This document shows, in pieces, positions 1-12,474 of a DNA stretch of 64,000 bases. Source of the stretch: Acanthacorydalis orientalis (Eukaryota; Arthropoda; Insecta; Megaloptera; Corydalidae); assembly GCA_034766995.1 (NCBI GenBank), contig CM068317.1, forward strand, positions 50,441,925 to 50,505,924, given 5' to 3'. Both the position numbers and the translations under genes were made by a program. The notes under the pieces are model-generated. The model had not been told where the DNA came from. It ran no database searches and saw only the letters and a program-made list of their open reading frames with translations. Each line of letters begins with the position of its first letter. Position 1 is the stretch's first letter.

Positions 1-229
1 CATGTAGCGACCTGGTCGTTTCGAAGACTAGCAGAAGTCTCACTCGCACGTACACACACGCGTGCGTGCGTGCGTGCGCGCGGGGGGGGGCGCGGTTGGA
101 GTGAGGCTGCTTCTGTTTTTGCTTGTCGGGACGACCGGAACACGTTCCTGGTCCGACGACGATGCATTCGTCAGAATCGCCTTTTCGGATCGACGACGAT
201 GAACAACGATCGACATTTCATATATCGCG

Positions 230-268
<39 letters not shown>

Positions 269-359
269 GTTCATTCGTATACCGATGGCGCATTCGCTTT
301 ACATTCTCTCGACGGCGCGGCCCGGCCTCGCCCGTCGTCCGACCTCTCGCCCGTTTCAG
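1..359. other. Intron of the TRPA channel gene, no exon seen
   Basis: This stretch ends in a good 3' splice site (AG at 358-359) leading into the first visible channel exon. It holds a GT/CG-rich start and an (AT)n tract at 233-267. I found no earlier channel exon, so the upstream half of the gene lies left of the window. Confidence 0.6.
233..267. repeat. (AT)n microsatellite
   Basis: Uninterrupted AT dinucleotides inside the TRPA intron. Confidence 0.95.
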
Positions 360-1802
360 AAACGTACATCCACATCAAGTGGCACCGTCTCTGCCTGTTC
401 TTCTACGTGTTCCTCGTCGTCCACGTCGTGTTCGTGCTCTCGTTCTCCGCGTACATAATGCTGCTGATCAACGGCGGCTGCGACGCGTGCCTCGAGGTGT
501 TCCGCGGCGTCCTGTTCGTGTCCGCGTCGTGCCTCACGTTCAACTCGCTCGTGCAAGGTGAGTCGCGCGCCCGCCCGCCCTCGCCCGTCGGCCCGCCCGC
601 CCGCAACGGCTCGTCCGTGTTCCAGCGGCGCTCGTGCCGAAGCACTACCTGCGGCAGCTCGAGTTCTACCTGAACATCCTCTGCAGCACGATCTCCCTGG
701 CGGTCGCGATCGCGGCGACGGCGCCGCAGCCGCAGGCGTGGGCGCTGCACGCGATGAGCGTCAGCGTGCTGCTCGCGTGGATGCAGCTGATGATGCAGAT
801 CGGCCGGATGCCCGACTACGGCTACTACGCGCTCATGTTCTCGACGGTGCTCGCGAACGTCGTCAAGGTGCGCACCGGCCGCCGCGGCCCGGCGTCGCCG
901 GCCCGCGGCGCGTCGTACGAGTGCGGCCCGCGCGTGCTTCGCAGGTGCTCGTGACGTTCATCTGCCTCGTGATCGGCTTCGCGCTCAGCTTCTCCGTGCA
1001 GTTCCACACGTCCGAGCAGTTCCGGTATCCGTGGCGCGCGCTCATGAAGACGGCCGTCATGATGATGGGCGAGTTCGAGTACGGCGAGATGTTCGTCGAC
1101 CCGCAGGACGGCGACGACGATCGGATGCAGCGGCTGCCGACGACGTCGCGCTTCATCTTCCTGCTGTTCATCCTGCTCGCGAGCATCGTGCTGATGAACC
1201 TTCTGATCGGCCTCGCCGTCAGCGACATACAGGTGAGAGAGCGCGCCGGCCCGCGCGGCCGGCCGACCGGCTCACGGGCGTCGTCCGCAGGGTCTGCAAG
1301 CCGAGGGCCACGTGAGACGGCTGGCGAAGCAGGCCGCCTTCCTGACGCATCTCGAGAGGATGGCGTCGCACAGGGTCGTGAAGAGCGACTGGTTCCCGCG
1401 ACGGATACAGAAGAAGCTCGACGCGAGACGGTGCGTGCCGCCGATCGTGACGATACAGCCCGGCCACGCTTCCGGGCAGCTGAAGGCCGCGAAGCTGGTC
1501 CGCCTGCTGACGATGGCGCTGAAAGGTAGCGATGCGGTCGCCGGCCGGGCGGGCGGACCGCGCGACCGACACCGCCGCTTTCGGTTTCAGAGTCGATCGT
1601 CGTCACGGCACTGAACAACGAAGCCGCGAAATCGTCGTCGGAGAGGACGGCCGTCGACGGCGCGTCCGGCGACGAGCCGTCGCTGAAGGATCTGCACCGG
1701 ATGCTGCTCGAGATCCAGAGCACGATCGGCCGGTTGAAGGCGTCGCTGCACACGGACAGGGACGTGCTCGACGGCGACATCGACCGGCGCGCGACGCCGT
1801 GA
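360..1802 (+). CDS. TRPA-subfamily cation channel, 3' part
   Basis: Exons 360-557, 626-867, 945-1232, 1291-1525 and 1591-1802 join in frame to give about 390 residues ending in TGA at 1800-1802. The visible part is the membrane region of a TRP channel: S1 (FFYVFLVVHVVFVL), further helices, S5 (VTFICLVIGFALSF), pore loop with MMMGEFEYGEMF, and S6 (FIFLLFILLASIVLMNLL) running into the conserved post-S6 helix. The MMxGEFEY pore is typical of TRPA channels, which conduct cations in sensory neurons for heat, chemical or mechanical sensing. The ankyrin-rich amino half is off the window. It is not TRPA1 by any clear mark; a painless, pyrexia or waterwitch relative is more likely. The short cytoplasmic tail ends with a predicted helix. 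Polyadenylation signal at 2372-2377. Confidence 0.85.
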
Positions 1803-2880
1803 GCGTCCCGGCGACCGCCCGCCGCGCTCGGTCGAGAACGGCGCGCGGTTCGCTCTGCAGGAGTCGACGCGCTTTCCGCCGGCACCGTTCCGGAGCGGAC
1901 GGCGCGACGTTCGGCCGACGGTCGCGCGTTTCGGTGTCGGCGGCGCTACTATTAATCGATTATCGATTCTTAACGATAAACGTCGGGCGTGGAGTGTGTA
2001 GAGTGTGGACGGTCGCATTCGACCGACGTGCCGCCGGTTCGACTGCGAAACGTACGGCGGATCGCTCCGCGCCATCGACAAAAACGAGAACGGTTTTCTG
2101 TCCGGACGGCCGCCTAGCGTCGTTGCGACGACGCGTCTGTCCGATGGGAGCGAATCCGTTCGGCGCGACGTACGCAAATCGAACGGAAACGCGCACGGAC
2201 GGGTGCTCTGTCTCACACTCTCTCTCTCTCTCTCTCCGATGAATAGACGAACGAATACGTTCGATGTTATGTATGTTCGATGTGAGCTTTTGTAGTGTGA
2301 CGTCGTCGTCGACGGAACACGTTGTAACGTTTCAAACTGTCTCGGCGTGCAGTCGAGAGAGTATTTTGTTCAATAAAAGCACGTTCGGCAATGAATCGGC
2401 TTTCTTTTCGGCGAAGACGAGCGCGCGCGCGGCTTCCTCGGTCGGCGTGCGGCCGTCGACGCCGGTCGCACGGGTCCGAGCGCGTGCCGAGCAGGCGGGA
2501 CGGTCGAACGAGATGCCGGACGAACGGTCGCCTGCGATCCGTCTTTGCGATTCGCACGTGGCGCCGGCGCGGGCGGTCGCCGCCGCGACGCCCGCGCTCA
2601 CGGCACGCACGCGTCGGTCGCCCGGAGACCTGAAATGTTTCCCTCTTCCGTTCGCGTCGCCGAACACGGAACCGGCCGCACGGTCGACGCTCGGGCCGCA
2701 GCGGCGGCGGTCTGACCCGGACGCGCCGGAGCGTCCGCGGACCGTCGCCGCTCGTCGCGAGGTGCGACGTCTGAAAAAGAACGACGCGGGAGACGGAGGA
2801 CGGACGGGGACGGGACCGGGACGGGGGCGGGCGCCCGTCCGCCCGAGGCGGAACGAGAGCGAGCGATTCATCGAATTCGA
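1803..2880. other. 3' untranslated and intergenic DNA between TRPA and KTI12
   Basis: The genes converge here. The stretch contains a (CT)n tract near 2217-2238, a polyadenylation signal for each gene and GC-rich spacer. No further gene seen. Confidence 0.6.
2372..2377 (+). terminator. Polyadenylation signal of the TRPA gene
   Basis: AATAAA about 570 bases after the stop codon, preceded by a T-rich stretch. Confidence 0.6.
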
Positions 2881-2886
2881 TTTATT
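2881..2886 (-). terminator. Polyadenylation signal of KTI12
   Basis: AATAAA on the minus strand, 45 bases past the KTI12 stop codon. Confidence 0.6.
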
Positions 2887-2930
2887 CATCATCATCGATT
2901 ATACATTTCGTTCGAGGCGCGCGAGCGCCG

Positions 2931-4054
2931 CTACGCGTCGTTCAGTCGCGACCGCAGGTACTGCACGTACAGCGACGAGATCGCGCCGAGGTCGGCGGGA
3001 TGCGTTTTCGAGTAGCTGACGAACTGCCTCCGTAGCCGCGTCAGCTTCGCGGCCGTCACGCCGACGCAGTTCAGCGACGCGCCCGCGCCGCGGATCGACA
3101 CCGCGTCCGACGGTCCGGACTCGATCGACGCCAAGACGTCCCGGTCGACGTCCCGCGTGATCCGGTCGAGCTCGTACAGGAAGTTCGTCGAGCTCAGCGG
3201 CACCTGAAACACGACGCCGGCGGCGTTACGGACGAGAGCGGACGGCGTCGTCGCCGTCGGACGAGTACGTTTCGAGTCGACGCGTTCGGAGGCGGCGGCT
3301 TCTCGTCGAAGAGGCACCGATCGACGGCCTCGTAGTCCGGCTCGGCGCCGACGAACGGCACGAACAGCGGCGCGTCCCACCTGTTCCTCGGATCGGGCGC
3401 CTCGTACCGCGCGACGAGCGCGTCGAAGGTCTCGCGCGCGTACCTGCAATCGACGATCGGTCGGTGCGGGCGCACGTTTCGACGCCGAAGCGCGCGCTCG
3501 CTCACTTCTCGTCGTCGGGCCGCGTCTCGTTAAATCCGAGCGCGCGCTCCGCGTCGATCTCGCAGTGCACCGTGCACCGCGTGCATCCGTTCGACTTCGC
3601 CAGGCAGTACAGCTCGTACCGGTAACCTGCAACCGTCACCGTCGCTGTACTCGGCACGGCGCGCGGACGGGCGCGCACGGCCCGGCCCGCCGCCGCGACG
3701 CTCACCCTTTATGTAGTTGGCCGCGTCGAGGACGACGACGACGGTGCGGTCGCCGACGTGCCTCTGCACCTCGGATTTCAGGAACGCGCGGACTTGTTTC
3801 TCCTTTTGCGAGTCTTGAACAACGACCGAAACTTTAGTACGCGCGAGAAGCGAGCGACGGGCGCCGAATACTCGGAGCCGGTCGCGGAACGTACCCGTGT
3901 ACAGCGCGTTTTTGTCGAAGCCGGCCTTCCTGCGCGCGTCCGACTCGCCGACGACGACGACGTTCCTCCCGCTCTTCTCGTAGTGACGCCTCAGTTCGGT
4001 CGCCCTCGTCGTCTTCCCGCTACAAGGTATCCCCGTGATCACTATCAGCGGCAT
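2931..4054 (-). CDS. KTI12: KTI12, Elongator-associated P-loop protein
   Basis: Five exons on the minus strand (4054-3895, 3813-3706, 3626-3506, 3443-3269, 3203-2931) join to exactly 278 codons plus stop. The start opens MPLIVITGIPCSGKTT, with the Walker A loop at residues 8-16, as in all KTI12 proteins. Other family landmarks are DSQKEKQVR, LDAANYIKGYRYELYCLA, YEAPDPRNRWDAPLF and the carboxy end LRRQFVSYSKTHP. KTI12 is an ATPase that binds tRNA and supports the Elongator complex in wobble-uridine modification. Length is close to human KTI12 apart from a shorter middle. The gene lies head to head with TAO kinase across 1.7 kb. Confidence 0.93.
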
Positions 4055-5743
4055 TTCGAACGAAACGATCCGAACGCGGACGCCGCGTCGACTGCGACAC
4101 GCGGCGGCGTCGAGGTTGATCTAAAAGAGAAACGCCGTCGGAACGAGAACGGTCGACGCGTGCGGCCGCGCTCGCGAAGACGACTACGCACGTCGTTCTC
4201 GCGCGGCGCCGGCGGTCGACGATTCTTTTCGGAGACGGCGACGAAATAAAAAAAAAAGCGACGGCCTCGCCGCGTCGTGCGAGCGCGCGTTCGCTACACG
4301 ATAACAGCAGCGACGACGACAGGCCGTACGGTCTCGCGGGGCGTTCTGCGTTCGCTCCGGTCACTCGGACACGACGGACGTCCGACGACGCGTCGTCATT
4401 TTTTTTTTTACGGTTATAATTGCTAGCGATTCGTAACTGTAAACGAGACCGCTGCAAACGAACGCGCAACGTACGTTTACGAACTCTTTCGCTCGATTTC
4501 AACGGACGTCGCGGCATCGAATTCGGCACGGCACGTTTAAAGAGGCGACGGGATCTGTGTCACGTGCGATACGAGTTTCGTTCGTATCCGCTCTCGTGCG
4601 ACTCGGCGTGCCGCTTCGTCGGTCGACGATTCTAACATCGACGGACCGTGTCTCCGCCGACATCTTTCACGCGAGGCGGGTGCAGGCGCGCGCGATCCGA
4701 CGGTTACGATCGCTCGATGAATTGTTACGACGGGAACACGCTCGATCGCGTCCGTCCGTCTCCGCATCGTGCGAACGTAGATTGAAAAAAAAAAAAAGCA
4801 CGAAGGCGCACCTGCCGGCGGCGACGCATAAAATACGATATAAAAGAAATCGAAACGGGAGGATGTCGAAGAGGACGGCGAGCGCACTAGGCGCCGCGCG
4901 ATGCGACGACGAGTGCCCGCGTCGGCCGCCGTGTCCGTCGACGGCGCGCTCCCGCGTCCGGCGCTTGAGTCGTTGGCGTGCGAGCGTGAACGAGGCGCGC
5001 GCGACACGCCGCGGCGAGTTCGCGTGAACCGAGCGTGCGGTCGCCGTCGTCGGTCCGAGTAGTGTTCGTCTACGGTCCGAGCAGACTTATCGATTCGGCC
5101 TACGCTCGAGTCCGACAGATGGCATCGGAATGTACTTTCGTGACGCACTAACCTCAGCTTGATAGTCAGTGCCGTCGTCCGTCGAATCTGTGTTCTCCAG
5201 TGATCGCCGTCGTCGACGATGCCAGTTACTCGCGCCGTCGCGAACCGTGTGCCGATTTCGGCGTGCGACGGTCTGTGAGACGGACGCGCGCGATCCGCGG
5301 ACGGCCGCACGGCCGGTGCGTGTGCCGTAAAATAACAATCGCTAATTGCGCACGACAGCGCAGCCATTTTGATTCCAGTCACCCGTTCGTCGGAAGTGTT
5401 TCGGACGTCGGTGCGACGACCGCGACGTAACGCGGGACGGTTTCCGGACACCGCTCCGACGCGCGACGCCGACGACGCGTCGCGAACGCTCGAGGGCCGC
5501 GGAACGGCGTTCGGCCGGGGTGTGGCCGTGCGCGGCGACGACCCGTTTCCTGCTCGTGTCTGATACGACGTTCGCTCGCGCCGCCCGCGAACCGCTCCGT
5601 CACCGCGACGTCGACCGCCCGGCCCGGGCGTCGGACGTCGCCGCCGAGCTCGCCGGTCGCCGGTGATGGCCAGGCCGGAAACGCCGCGGTCGTGATCACC
5701 GCCCGCGATAGCGAACCGACGTCCGTGTCGCACCCGCGTCGAG
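4055..5743. promoter_or_regulatory. Divergent intergenic region between KTI12 and TAO kinase
   Basis: CpG-rich DNA of 1.7 kb between two start codons facing apart. It contains short poly-A/T runs near 4247 and 4787 but no coding exon that I can defend. It should hold both promoters and 5' untranslated exons; this is inferred from gene orientation, not from a recognised motif. Confidence 0.45.
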
Positions 5744-8700
5744 ATGCCGGCCGTGCCGAGGCCCGGCTCGCTCAAGGACCCGGACGTGGCCGACCTGTTC
5801 TACAAGCATGACCCCGAGAAGATATTCGAGGACCTGAGGGAGATCGGCCACGGGTCGTTCGGCGCGGTCTACTACGCGCGCTGCCTGCTGACGCGCGAGA
5901 TCGTCGCGATCAAGAAGATGTCGTACCTCGGCAAGCAGAGCTTCGAGAAGTGGCAGGACATCCTGAAGGAGATCCGCTTCCTCGAGAAGCTGAGCCACCC
6001 GAACACGATCGAGTACAAGGGCTGCTACCTCCGCGACCACACGGCGTGGCTCGTGATGGAGTACTGCCTCGGGTCGGCGTCGGACATCATCGAGGTGCAC
6101 AAGAGGCCGCTCAAGGAGGAGGAGATCTCGGCGATATGCGACGGCGTGCTCCGCGGCCTCGAGCACCTGCACTCGCTCGGCCGGATCCACCGCGACGTCA
6201 AGGCCGGCAACATACTGCTGACGGAGAACGGCACGGTCAAGCTCGCCGACTTCGGCAGCGCGTCGATCAAGTGCCCGGCGAACAGCTTCGTCGGCACGCC
6301 GTACTGGATGGCGCCGGAGGTGATCCTCGCGATGGACGAGGGCCAGTACGACGGCAAGGTCGACGTCTGGTCGCTCGGCATCACGTGCATCGAGCTCGCC
6401 GAGCGGAAGCCGCCGTACTTCAACATGAACGCGATGTCGGCGCTGTACCACATCGCGCAGAACGACACGCCGACGCTCCAGGCGCCGGAGTGGTCGGACG
6501 TGTTCCGCCACTTCGTCGACGCGTGCCTGCAGAAGGCTCCGGCCGAGAGGCCGAGCTCGCAGAAGCTGCTGACGCACCAGTTCGTCAAGAGGCCGCGCTC
6601 GCACCACGTGCTCGTCGACCTGATACAGAGGACGAAGGCGGCGGTCCGCGAGCTCGACAACCTGAACTACCGGAAGATGAAGAAGATCCTGATGGTCGAC
6701 GCGTGCGAGTCCGAGTCGGCGATCGGCGACGGCGACGACACGCCGGACGAGCAGACCGGCGGCGACAGCTCGAAGTCGAACTCGGTCACGTCGGAGCACA
6801 GCCTCCGCTCGGTCGGCGTCTCGGCTAGCAGCCAGTCGAGCTCGACGAACTCGCTGCCGGCCGACGCGCGCGCGGCGGCCGCCGACGGACGGAGGGGCCG
6901 CGCGTCGGACTCGAACCACGTCGGCGGGCCGGGCGCGAGCGCGGCGGCGGCGGTCGCCGAGCACGGCGCGAACAACTTCGCGACGATCCGGACGACGAGC
7001 ATCGTGACGAAACAGCAGAAGGAGCACATGCAGGAGGAGATGCACGAGCAGATGACCGGGTACAAGAGGATGCGGCGCGAGCACCAGGGCGCGCTGCTCA
7101 AGCTCGAGGAGAGGTGCAAGCTCGAGATGGAGGCGCACAAGAGCCAGCTCGACAAGGAGTACGAGGCGCTCCTGCAGACGTTCAGCCGGGACCTCGAACG
7201 GCTCCAGGTGAGATGGTGACGCGGCGCGCCGACGTCGGTTTCGTCTCGGACGACGACGCGTCCGGTCCGGCGCGGGCTCGCGCCGAGAGCGGTACGTCCG
7301 AGACGCCGGTCGCGTCGTCGTACGAGACGATCTCGCCGGACGAGCGCGACCGCCGAACGCCGAACGTCGCGCGCGGACGCTAGTGTATCGACGCGTCGTT
7401 CTCTGCGTTTAGGCGCGCCACCAGCAGGAGCTAGAGCGTAAGCTCAAGCAGAACCAGGCGGCCGAAAAGAAGCTGCAGAAGGACATATCCGGCAGACAAG
7501 AGGCGGACCGTAAAGCGTTCGACGTGCACCGCAAGAAGGAGTACAAGGCGAACAAGGAACGCTGGAAGCGGGAGCTGTCGCTCGACGAGGCGACCCCGAA
7601 GAGGCAGCGGGACGCGACGTTACAGTAAGGTCGCGGTCGCGCTCCGGCGCGCGCGGCGTCCTTCCTTTCGGTTTCGTGTTGCAGGTCGCAGAAGGATAAT
7701 CTGAAGCAGGTCGAGGCGCAGGAGGAGCAGAGGCTGCTGCGTAACCAAAAAGAGTATCTCGAGCTCGAGATACGGAAGTTCAGGAGAAAAAAACTCATTT
7801 CGTTCCACAGTTTCGAGCAGGAGCTACTCAGAGAGGTAGGTCGGGGCCGGGCGGCGCGCGTCGTTCGTTCGCGCTGCGACGTCGCCGCGGTCCGTAACGC
7901 GTCGTCGTCGCGTCCGCAGGAACTGAACAAGCGACAGCAGCAGCTCGAGCAGGCGCACGGCATGCTGCTGCGGCACCACGAGAAGACGCAGGAGCTCGAG
8001 TACAGGCAACAGAAGGCGGTGCACGTGTTGCGGGAGGAGCAGGTCCAGCGACAGCACAACACCGAGCTGCAGAACCAGCACGAGTACATGCAGCGCGCCG
8101 AGCGCGAACTGCGCAAGAAACACGCGCTCGAGCTCAAGCAGCAGCCGAAGTCGCTCAAGGTGAGCGCGGTCGGTCGGATCGGTCGGATCGCGCGCGCGAC
8201 CGGCCTGCCGACCGTACCGACGACGTTTCTCTGTTCGGCGCGCAGCAAAAGGAGATGCAGATACGCAAGCAGTTCCGCGAGACGTGCAAGATCCAGACGA
8301 GGCAGTACAAGGCGTTGAAGGCGCAGATACTGCAGACGACGGCGAAGGACGAGCAGAAGGCGGTGATCAAGAAGCTGAAGGAGGAGCAGAGGCGCAAGCT
8401 CGCGCTGCTCGGCGACCAGTACGAGCAGAGCATCGCCGAGATGCTGCAGAAGCAGAGCATCCGGCTCGACGAGAGTCAGGAGGTCGAGTGCCACAACCTC
8501 GACGTGAGTAGCGTCGCCGGCGCGCGCGTCCTCCGGCCCGCCCGCCGTCGCCGGTCTGAGCCCTCGCTCGCGTTTCAGGAGCGCCTCCACTACGAACTCG
8601 AGATCCTGATGGCGTATCAGAGCAAGAACAAGATGCAGGCCGAGACGCAGCGCAACCGCGAACGCAAGGAGCTCGAGGAACGCGTCTCGGTGCGACGCGC

Positions 8701-9029
8701 CCTCCTCGAACAGAAGATGGACTCGGAGACGCAGCAGTTCCTGCAGGAGCGGTCCGAACGCATCCGGCTGCTGCACGAGAGGCAGGAGCGCGAGCTCGAG
8801 CAGTTCGACGAGGATTCCGCGCGCCTCGGCTTCAGGTGAGTGTCCGCCGGCGCCGCCGTCGCGAGACCGGCCCGGACGTCACGTCGTCTCCGTCTCGTCC
8901 GACAGTGCGCTCGCGATCGCCGAGGCGTCGAAGGAGTGCTACCCGGAGGACGAGCAGAGCCTGTCCGGCTCGATGCTGAGTCTCGCGCACAGCAACAGTT
9001 CGACGAGTTTCCCTCCGGGCTCGCTCTAG
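5744..9029 (+). CDS. Tao: TAO (thousand-and-one) Ste20-type kinase
   Basis: Seven exons (5744-7207, 7413-7624, 7685-7835, 7920-8159, 8246-8503, 8579-8835, 8906-9029) join to 901 residues. The kinase domain fills about residues 27-285: glycine loop GHGSFGAVY, lysine 57 in VAIKK, catalytic IHRDVKAGN (Asp151), DFG at 169-171 and [10 protein letters not shown] serine-rich linker with [13 protein letters not shown] follows, then long coiled coils from about 420 to 840, with the conserved QQPKSLK and RALLEQKM blocks. TAO kinases act upstream of Hippo and of p38/JNK MAPKK and regulate microtubules. The start is [19 protein letters not shown], aligned with vertebrate TAOK. The carboxy tail after the coiled coils is short, like the fly protein rather than long TAOK2. 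All catalytic residues are present. Confidence 0.97.
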
Positions 9030-10317
9030 CCGCGACCGCTCCTCGTCGTCGGCCGTCCGTCGTCGTCGTAACGGACGCCGGCGCCTGTTCGCCGTGCGCC
9101 GCCGTCGCGGCCGTGTCGTCGAGCGAAGCGGGACGGGGATTCGAGGGGCGCGTGGCGCGGAGCGGGGTCGTCGCCGACGTATCGACGGAGTTCGGATGAA
9201 ATTCGAAACACGTCCGCGGACGCAGAGCGGGAGAGGAACGTCTTTAAAGAAAACACGGTCGGTCGAGAGCACGCGGCCGACACGACCGAGCGTCGATAAA
9301 GAAGCGCCGCGATTCGGGCGGACGGACGGACGATCCGTGCGAGAGAGGGACGGTCGGTCGGTCGCGCGCGCGCGTAACTTTCTCGATCCGATAGAGTCGT
9401 CTACGCTCCACGTCCTTTTTTTTTCCTGTACTGCCGACATTCCATACTCTCTCTTCGTCGTCGCGACACCGCATCGCGCTCGTCATCCGCACGGTGCCGT
9501 TCGGAGCGGCGACGATGAAATATCGTCGAATGCGAACAGGGGGGGAACACCGTATCCGATTGATTGTCGTCGTCGTCATTATTATTATTATTATACGATT
9601 CGTTTTCGGTTCTGCCGATCCGTGCCGGTGTCTTGTAAGAAAAACAAAACAAAAAACCAAAAAAAAAAAACCGTAGCCGTCTCGCCCCTCAGGTGGCGGT
9701 GTTGTTCGTTTGTAAATTTAAAACAAATCATCTGTCGAATCATTCCAGCCTGCGTGACTCCCGCGATCATTCCTTCTGTTCGTCGGTCTGTTTTCGATCT
9801 TGTAAACGAATAGAACGAATACACGTGCGTACGTCGTACGCCGCGCGAACGTGAAACGAAAAGATTTCCGACTGAAAATTTCCCACCTCTGACCCGACCC
9901 GACCCGGACACCGCCGCGCCGTACCTATCCGAGGGGAGCGTTTCAAGCGCCGTGCTATCGAACGTGTTCCCGACGAAATCCTCTCCGTAGATACTCGGAT
10001 CGATAAAGTTCTCCGCGCCGCCACGCCGCGTGCTGCGATTACGGTCTAGCGACGCCGTACTCGAGTCTTTCCGACCGTCCGTTCCACCGCGTCTCGGATT
10101 CTCGGCACGCCTTTATATAAATATATACATATACATACATATATGATTAAAATAAAAAAAAAATGCTCTTTAAAAATAGAATAAAAAAAACAACGCTTCG
10201 ATATTAAAAAAAAAAAAACAATCGATAGTCTTCTAGTTAATAAAAAGATGGCGTGTTTTCTAGTTATACTCGTGTAAATATAACTACCACTGCGTCATAG
10301 GTACATATGTAGCGTGT

Positions 10318-10368
10318 ATTATTATTATTATTATTATTATAATTATACTTTATTATTATTATTATTAT
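10318..10368. repeat. (ATT)n microsatellite, interrupted
   Basis: Two ATT blocks separated by AATTATACTT. Confidence 0.9.
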
Positions 10369-11514
10369 AATTTTTAATTGATCCGTCGGAAGGTTCGGAT
10401 GGAACGTGTATTTAAAGAGGGCGGGGAGGAGCGGCGGACGAATACGCGCGTCCCGTCATAGTTCGCGGGGTCGCACGCGGTCGTGCCGACGGCGCGCCGT
10501 CGTCTACGTACGGTACGCCGACGGCGACGGACGTTTCGTGTCCGCCTCGCGCGGCGTCCGACGGCGGCCGCGACGGCGCCGCGAGGGGAGCGCACGCGTG
10601 CGCCGTACGTAAGAAAACAGTGTTCGATATTTATTTTTTTTAATGTTTAGTATCTTTCGTATTGTTTATGAATTATTGTTTATTCTGATCGACTGTTGTT
10701 CATTGTCCACACTAGAGAATTTCAGTAAAACGGTTTAATGATTATTAAACGGTGTGTATGTTATGTCGGCGACTGTGTGCGAAGCGAAAGTGGAAACGCG
10801 GAGGCGCTCCGACGCCGGCGTGTTTTTCTTTCTTCGGCGGCGATCCCTCCGGCCGGGGGAGCCGGCGCCGCGCGTAATCGTAACGAAGTCGTGATATTTC
10901 AGATCGCGCGTCGCCCGACGGCAGAGAGCTCGTCCGGCGCGCGCGCGCTCTCCCGTCTGTCGTCGAGGCGATAGAAAACCGTGCGGGGCACGACGAACGA
11001 CTAGGGGAGTTTTGATTTTCAGTCGAACGGCGGCGGTCGGCCGTCGTCGTTTCGCTCGAGTTCAGCTGCGAGTCGCGGCGGTAGTAAGTACGCGTGTAGA
11101 GCGGGTAGTGCGACGCCTCGGTAGGCGGGAGAGTGTCGTCGGCACGGAGAGTACGCGGAACGTGCCGCGCGCCGTCCGCCGTCGAGAAGGCACGATGACG
11201 TCGTTACGAGAACGAGCTCCGCGCCCGTGTTTCGTGCGCGCCCCGCGAACGAACGTTGCGGCGCGGGCAGTTCGAGCGACGCCGAACTCGACCGTCGGTC
11301 GCGTCCGACGACACGATCGTACGGGACGACGCGAGCGTTGCGGACGACGGCGCGGCGCCGATCGACGCGCACGGCCGGTCCGACGGAAACGCTCTGCACG
11401 ACGAAGCGGACGCGCAGCGTCCGGAAGAGTCGTCGCGGCCGAGCGGAAACTGCCGCCGTTTCGAGTCGGCACGGTGTGTTTGTATGCTGTAGGCGTAGTG
11501 AGCTTTAAAGTGGC

Positions 11515-11520
11515 AATAAA
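11515..11520 (+). terminator. Possible distal polyadenylation signal of TAO
   Basis: AATAAA followed by a GT-rich stretch. It may belong to a long TAO 3' UTR or to an unrecognised transcript. Confidence 0.35.
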
Positions 11521-11846
11521 AGTTGTAAACTCGTGCTGTTCATTTTCATTTCACATCCCGACAGTCGACGAAGCGTGCCCGCCCGACGCCGCCGTCGTGC
11601 CGGGCGGGCGGCGGTCGGTTTTGTTATCGCGACGTTACGACCTTTCAGGTTCGCGACCGGCGGCGACGCGAGCGAGCGAGTAGACGAACGACGTCGGCCG
11701 AGCGCGGTGCGACCGTCGTCGATTTTCAGGCGAACGCGAGCGACGGTCTCCTATCCCTTCTCCGTTTGTTTGTTTTTCGAAATTCGAACATTGCCGCGCG
11801 TACGTACGACACTGAGCGACGTGTACTATATATATATAAGATAAAA

Positions 11847-12155
11847 ATGAATTTTATCGATAATAGAATACAGCGCCGGGTTCGGCCTTATGTTTTAGAC
11901 ATTGGTGCGGTGCCCTTACCTGGACGGTATTTAACCGCATTTGTGGTCTGTGGATCGTGTGTAGTGTTATTTGTGATTTTTATTAATGTCTCGTGCTTGG
12001 ATTCCGGGAAAATTTTTCGAAAAACCGGGTGAGCGACGTGTACGTTTCGAAAGCGTTTAAATAAATAAACGAAGCGGGCGGAAATAGACGATCTGACCGT
12101 ACGAAGATCGAAGGTCGTGCTCGTTTACAGAAGCGGCGGCGACGAAAATAAATAA
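11847..12155 (+). CDS. Small single-helix membrane protein, unknown
   Basis: Two exons, 11847-12028 and 12131-12155, join at a good GTGAGC donor and a TTTACAG acceptor to give 68 residues. The protein opens MNFIDNRIQRRVRPY, then VLDIGAVPLPGRYLTAF, a strong membrane helix of about 24 residues (YLTAFVVCGSCVVLFVIF) and a polar tail ending GSGGDENK. The stop codon sits inside overlapping AATAAA signals at 12147-12160. Codon use is less GC-rich than in neighbouring large genes, like RPLP2. The gene converges on NIPSNAP, whose own poly(A) signal is only 70 bases away. I do not recognise the family. The evidence is the splice logic, the helix and the terminator placement; an upstream coding exon is possible. 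Confidence 0.5.
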
Positions 12156-12160
12156 ATAAA
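12147..12160 (+). terminator. Overlapping polyadenylation signals of the small membrane protein gene
   Basis: Three overlapping AATAAA motifs; the TAA stop codon is part of them. Confidence 0.5.
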
Positions 12161-12221
12161 CAGCCGGGGACAGGCGAATAAGACACAGACTCTGTTAACT
12201 CGTAATGGTTTTTTTTTTTTT

Positions 12222-12227
12222 TTTATT
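12222..12227 (-). terminator. Polyadenylation signal of NIPSNAP
   Basis: AATAAA on the minus strand about 250 bases beyond the stop codon. Confidence 0.55.
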
Positions 12228-12474
12228 AAAAAATATATACGTATGTACAAGCACTGAATGCGAACGACGGAGCGGCGTGAACGATCCGGAAAGGCTTACG
12301 GGACGCAGCACTAGGCCGACCGCGATCTCCCGGTCGGCCGACTCGCTCGCGTGTCGACTTCACGAATACACGCTCGAAATCGTCGACGGGTCGGTCGGAG
12401 GCGAGCACGCCCCCGAACGATCCGGCCGGGCGAAACCGTATCTTCATCGAGTCGACACGGCGGCGGCCGGCCGA

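Larger units (their letters stand above)
9030..11846. other. TAO 3' untranslated region and spacer
   Basis: No protein family recognised in 2.8 kb. There are several polyadenylation signals (10151-10156 and 11515-11520), so a long TAO 3' UTR is possible. (ATT)n tracts lie at 9578-9592 and 10318-10368. Arginine-rich open frames near 10.4 kb and 11.0-11.7 kb look like GC-driven chance. Confidence 0.5.

Noticed and set aside
11012..11683. Arg/Val-rich open frame of 223 codons
   Set aside because: Composition is what CpG-rich spacer gives by chance; no domain, no conserved motif, overlapping open frames on both strands.
11905..11925. U1 snRNA-like CTTACCTGGAC
   Set aside because: Only about ten bases match; no U1 stem-loops follow, and the stretch reads well as codons of the small membrane protein.
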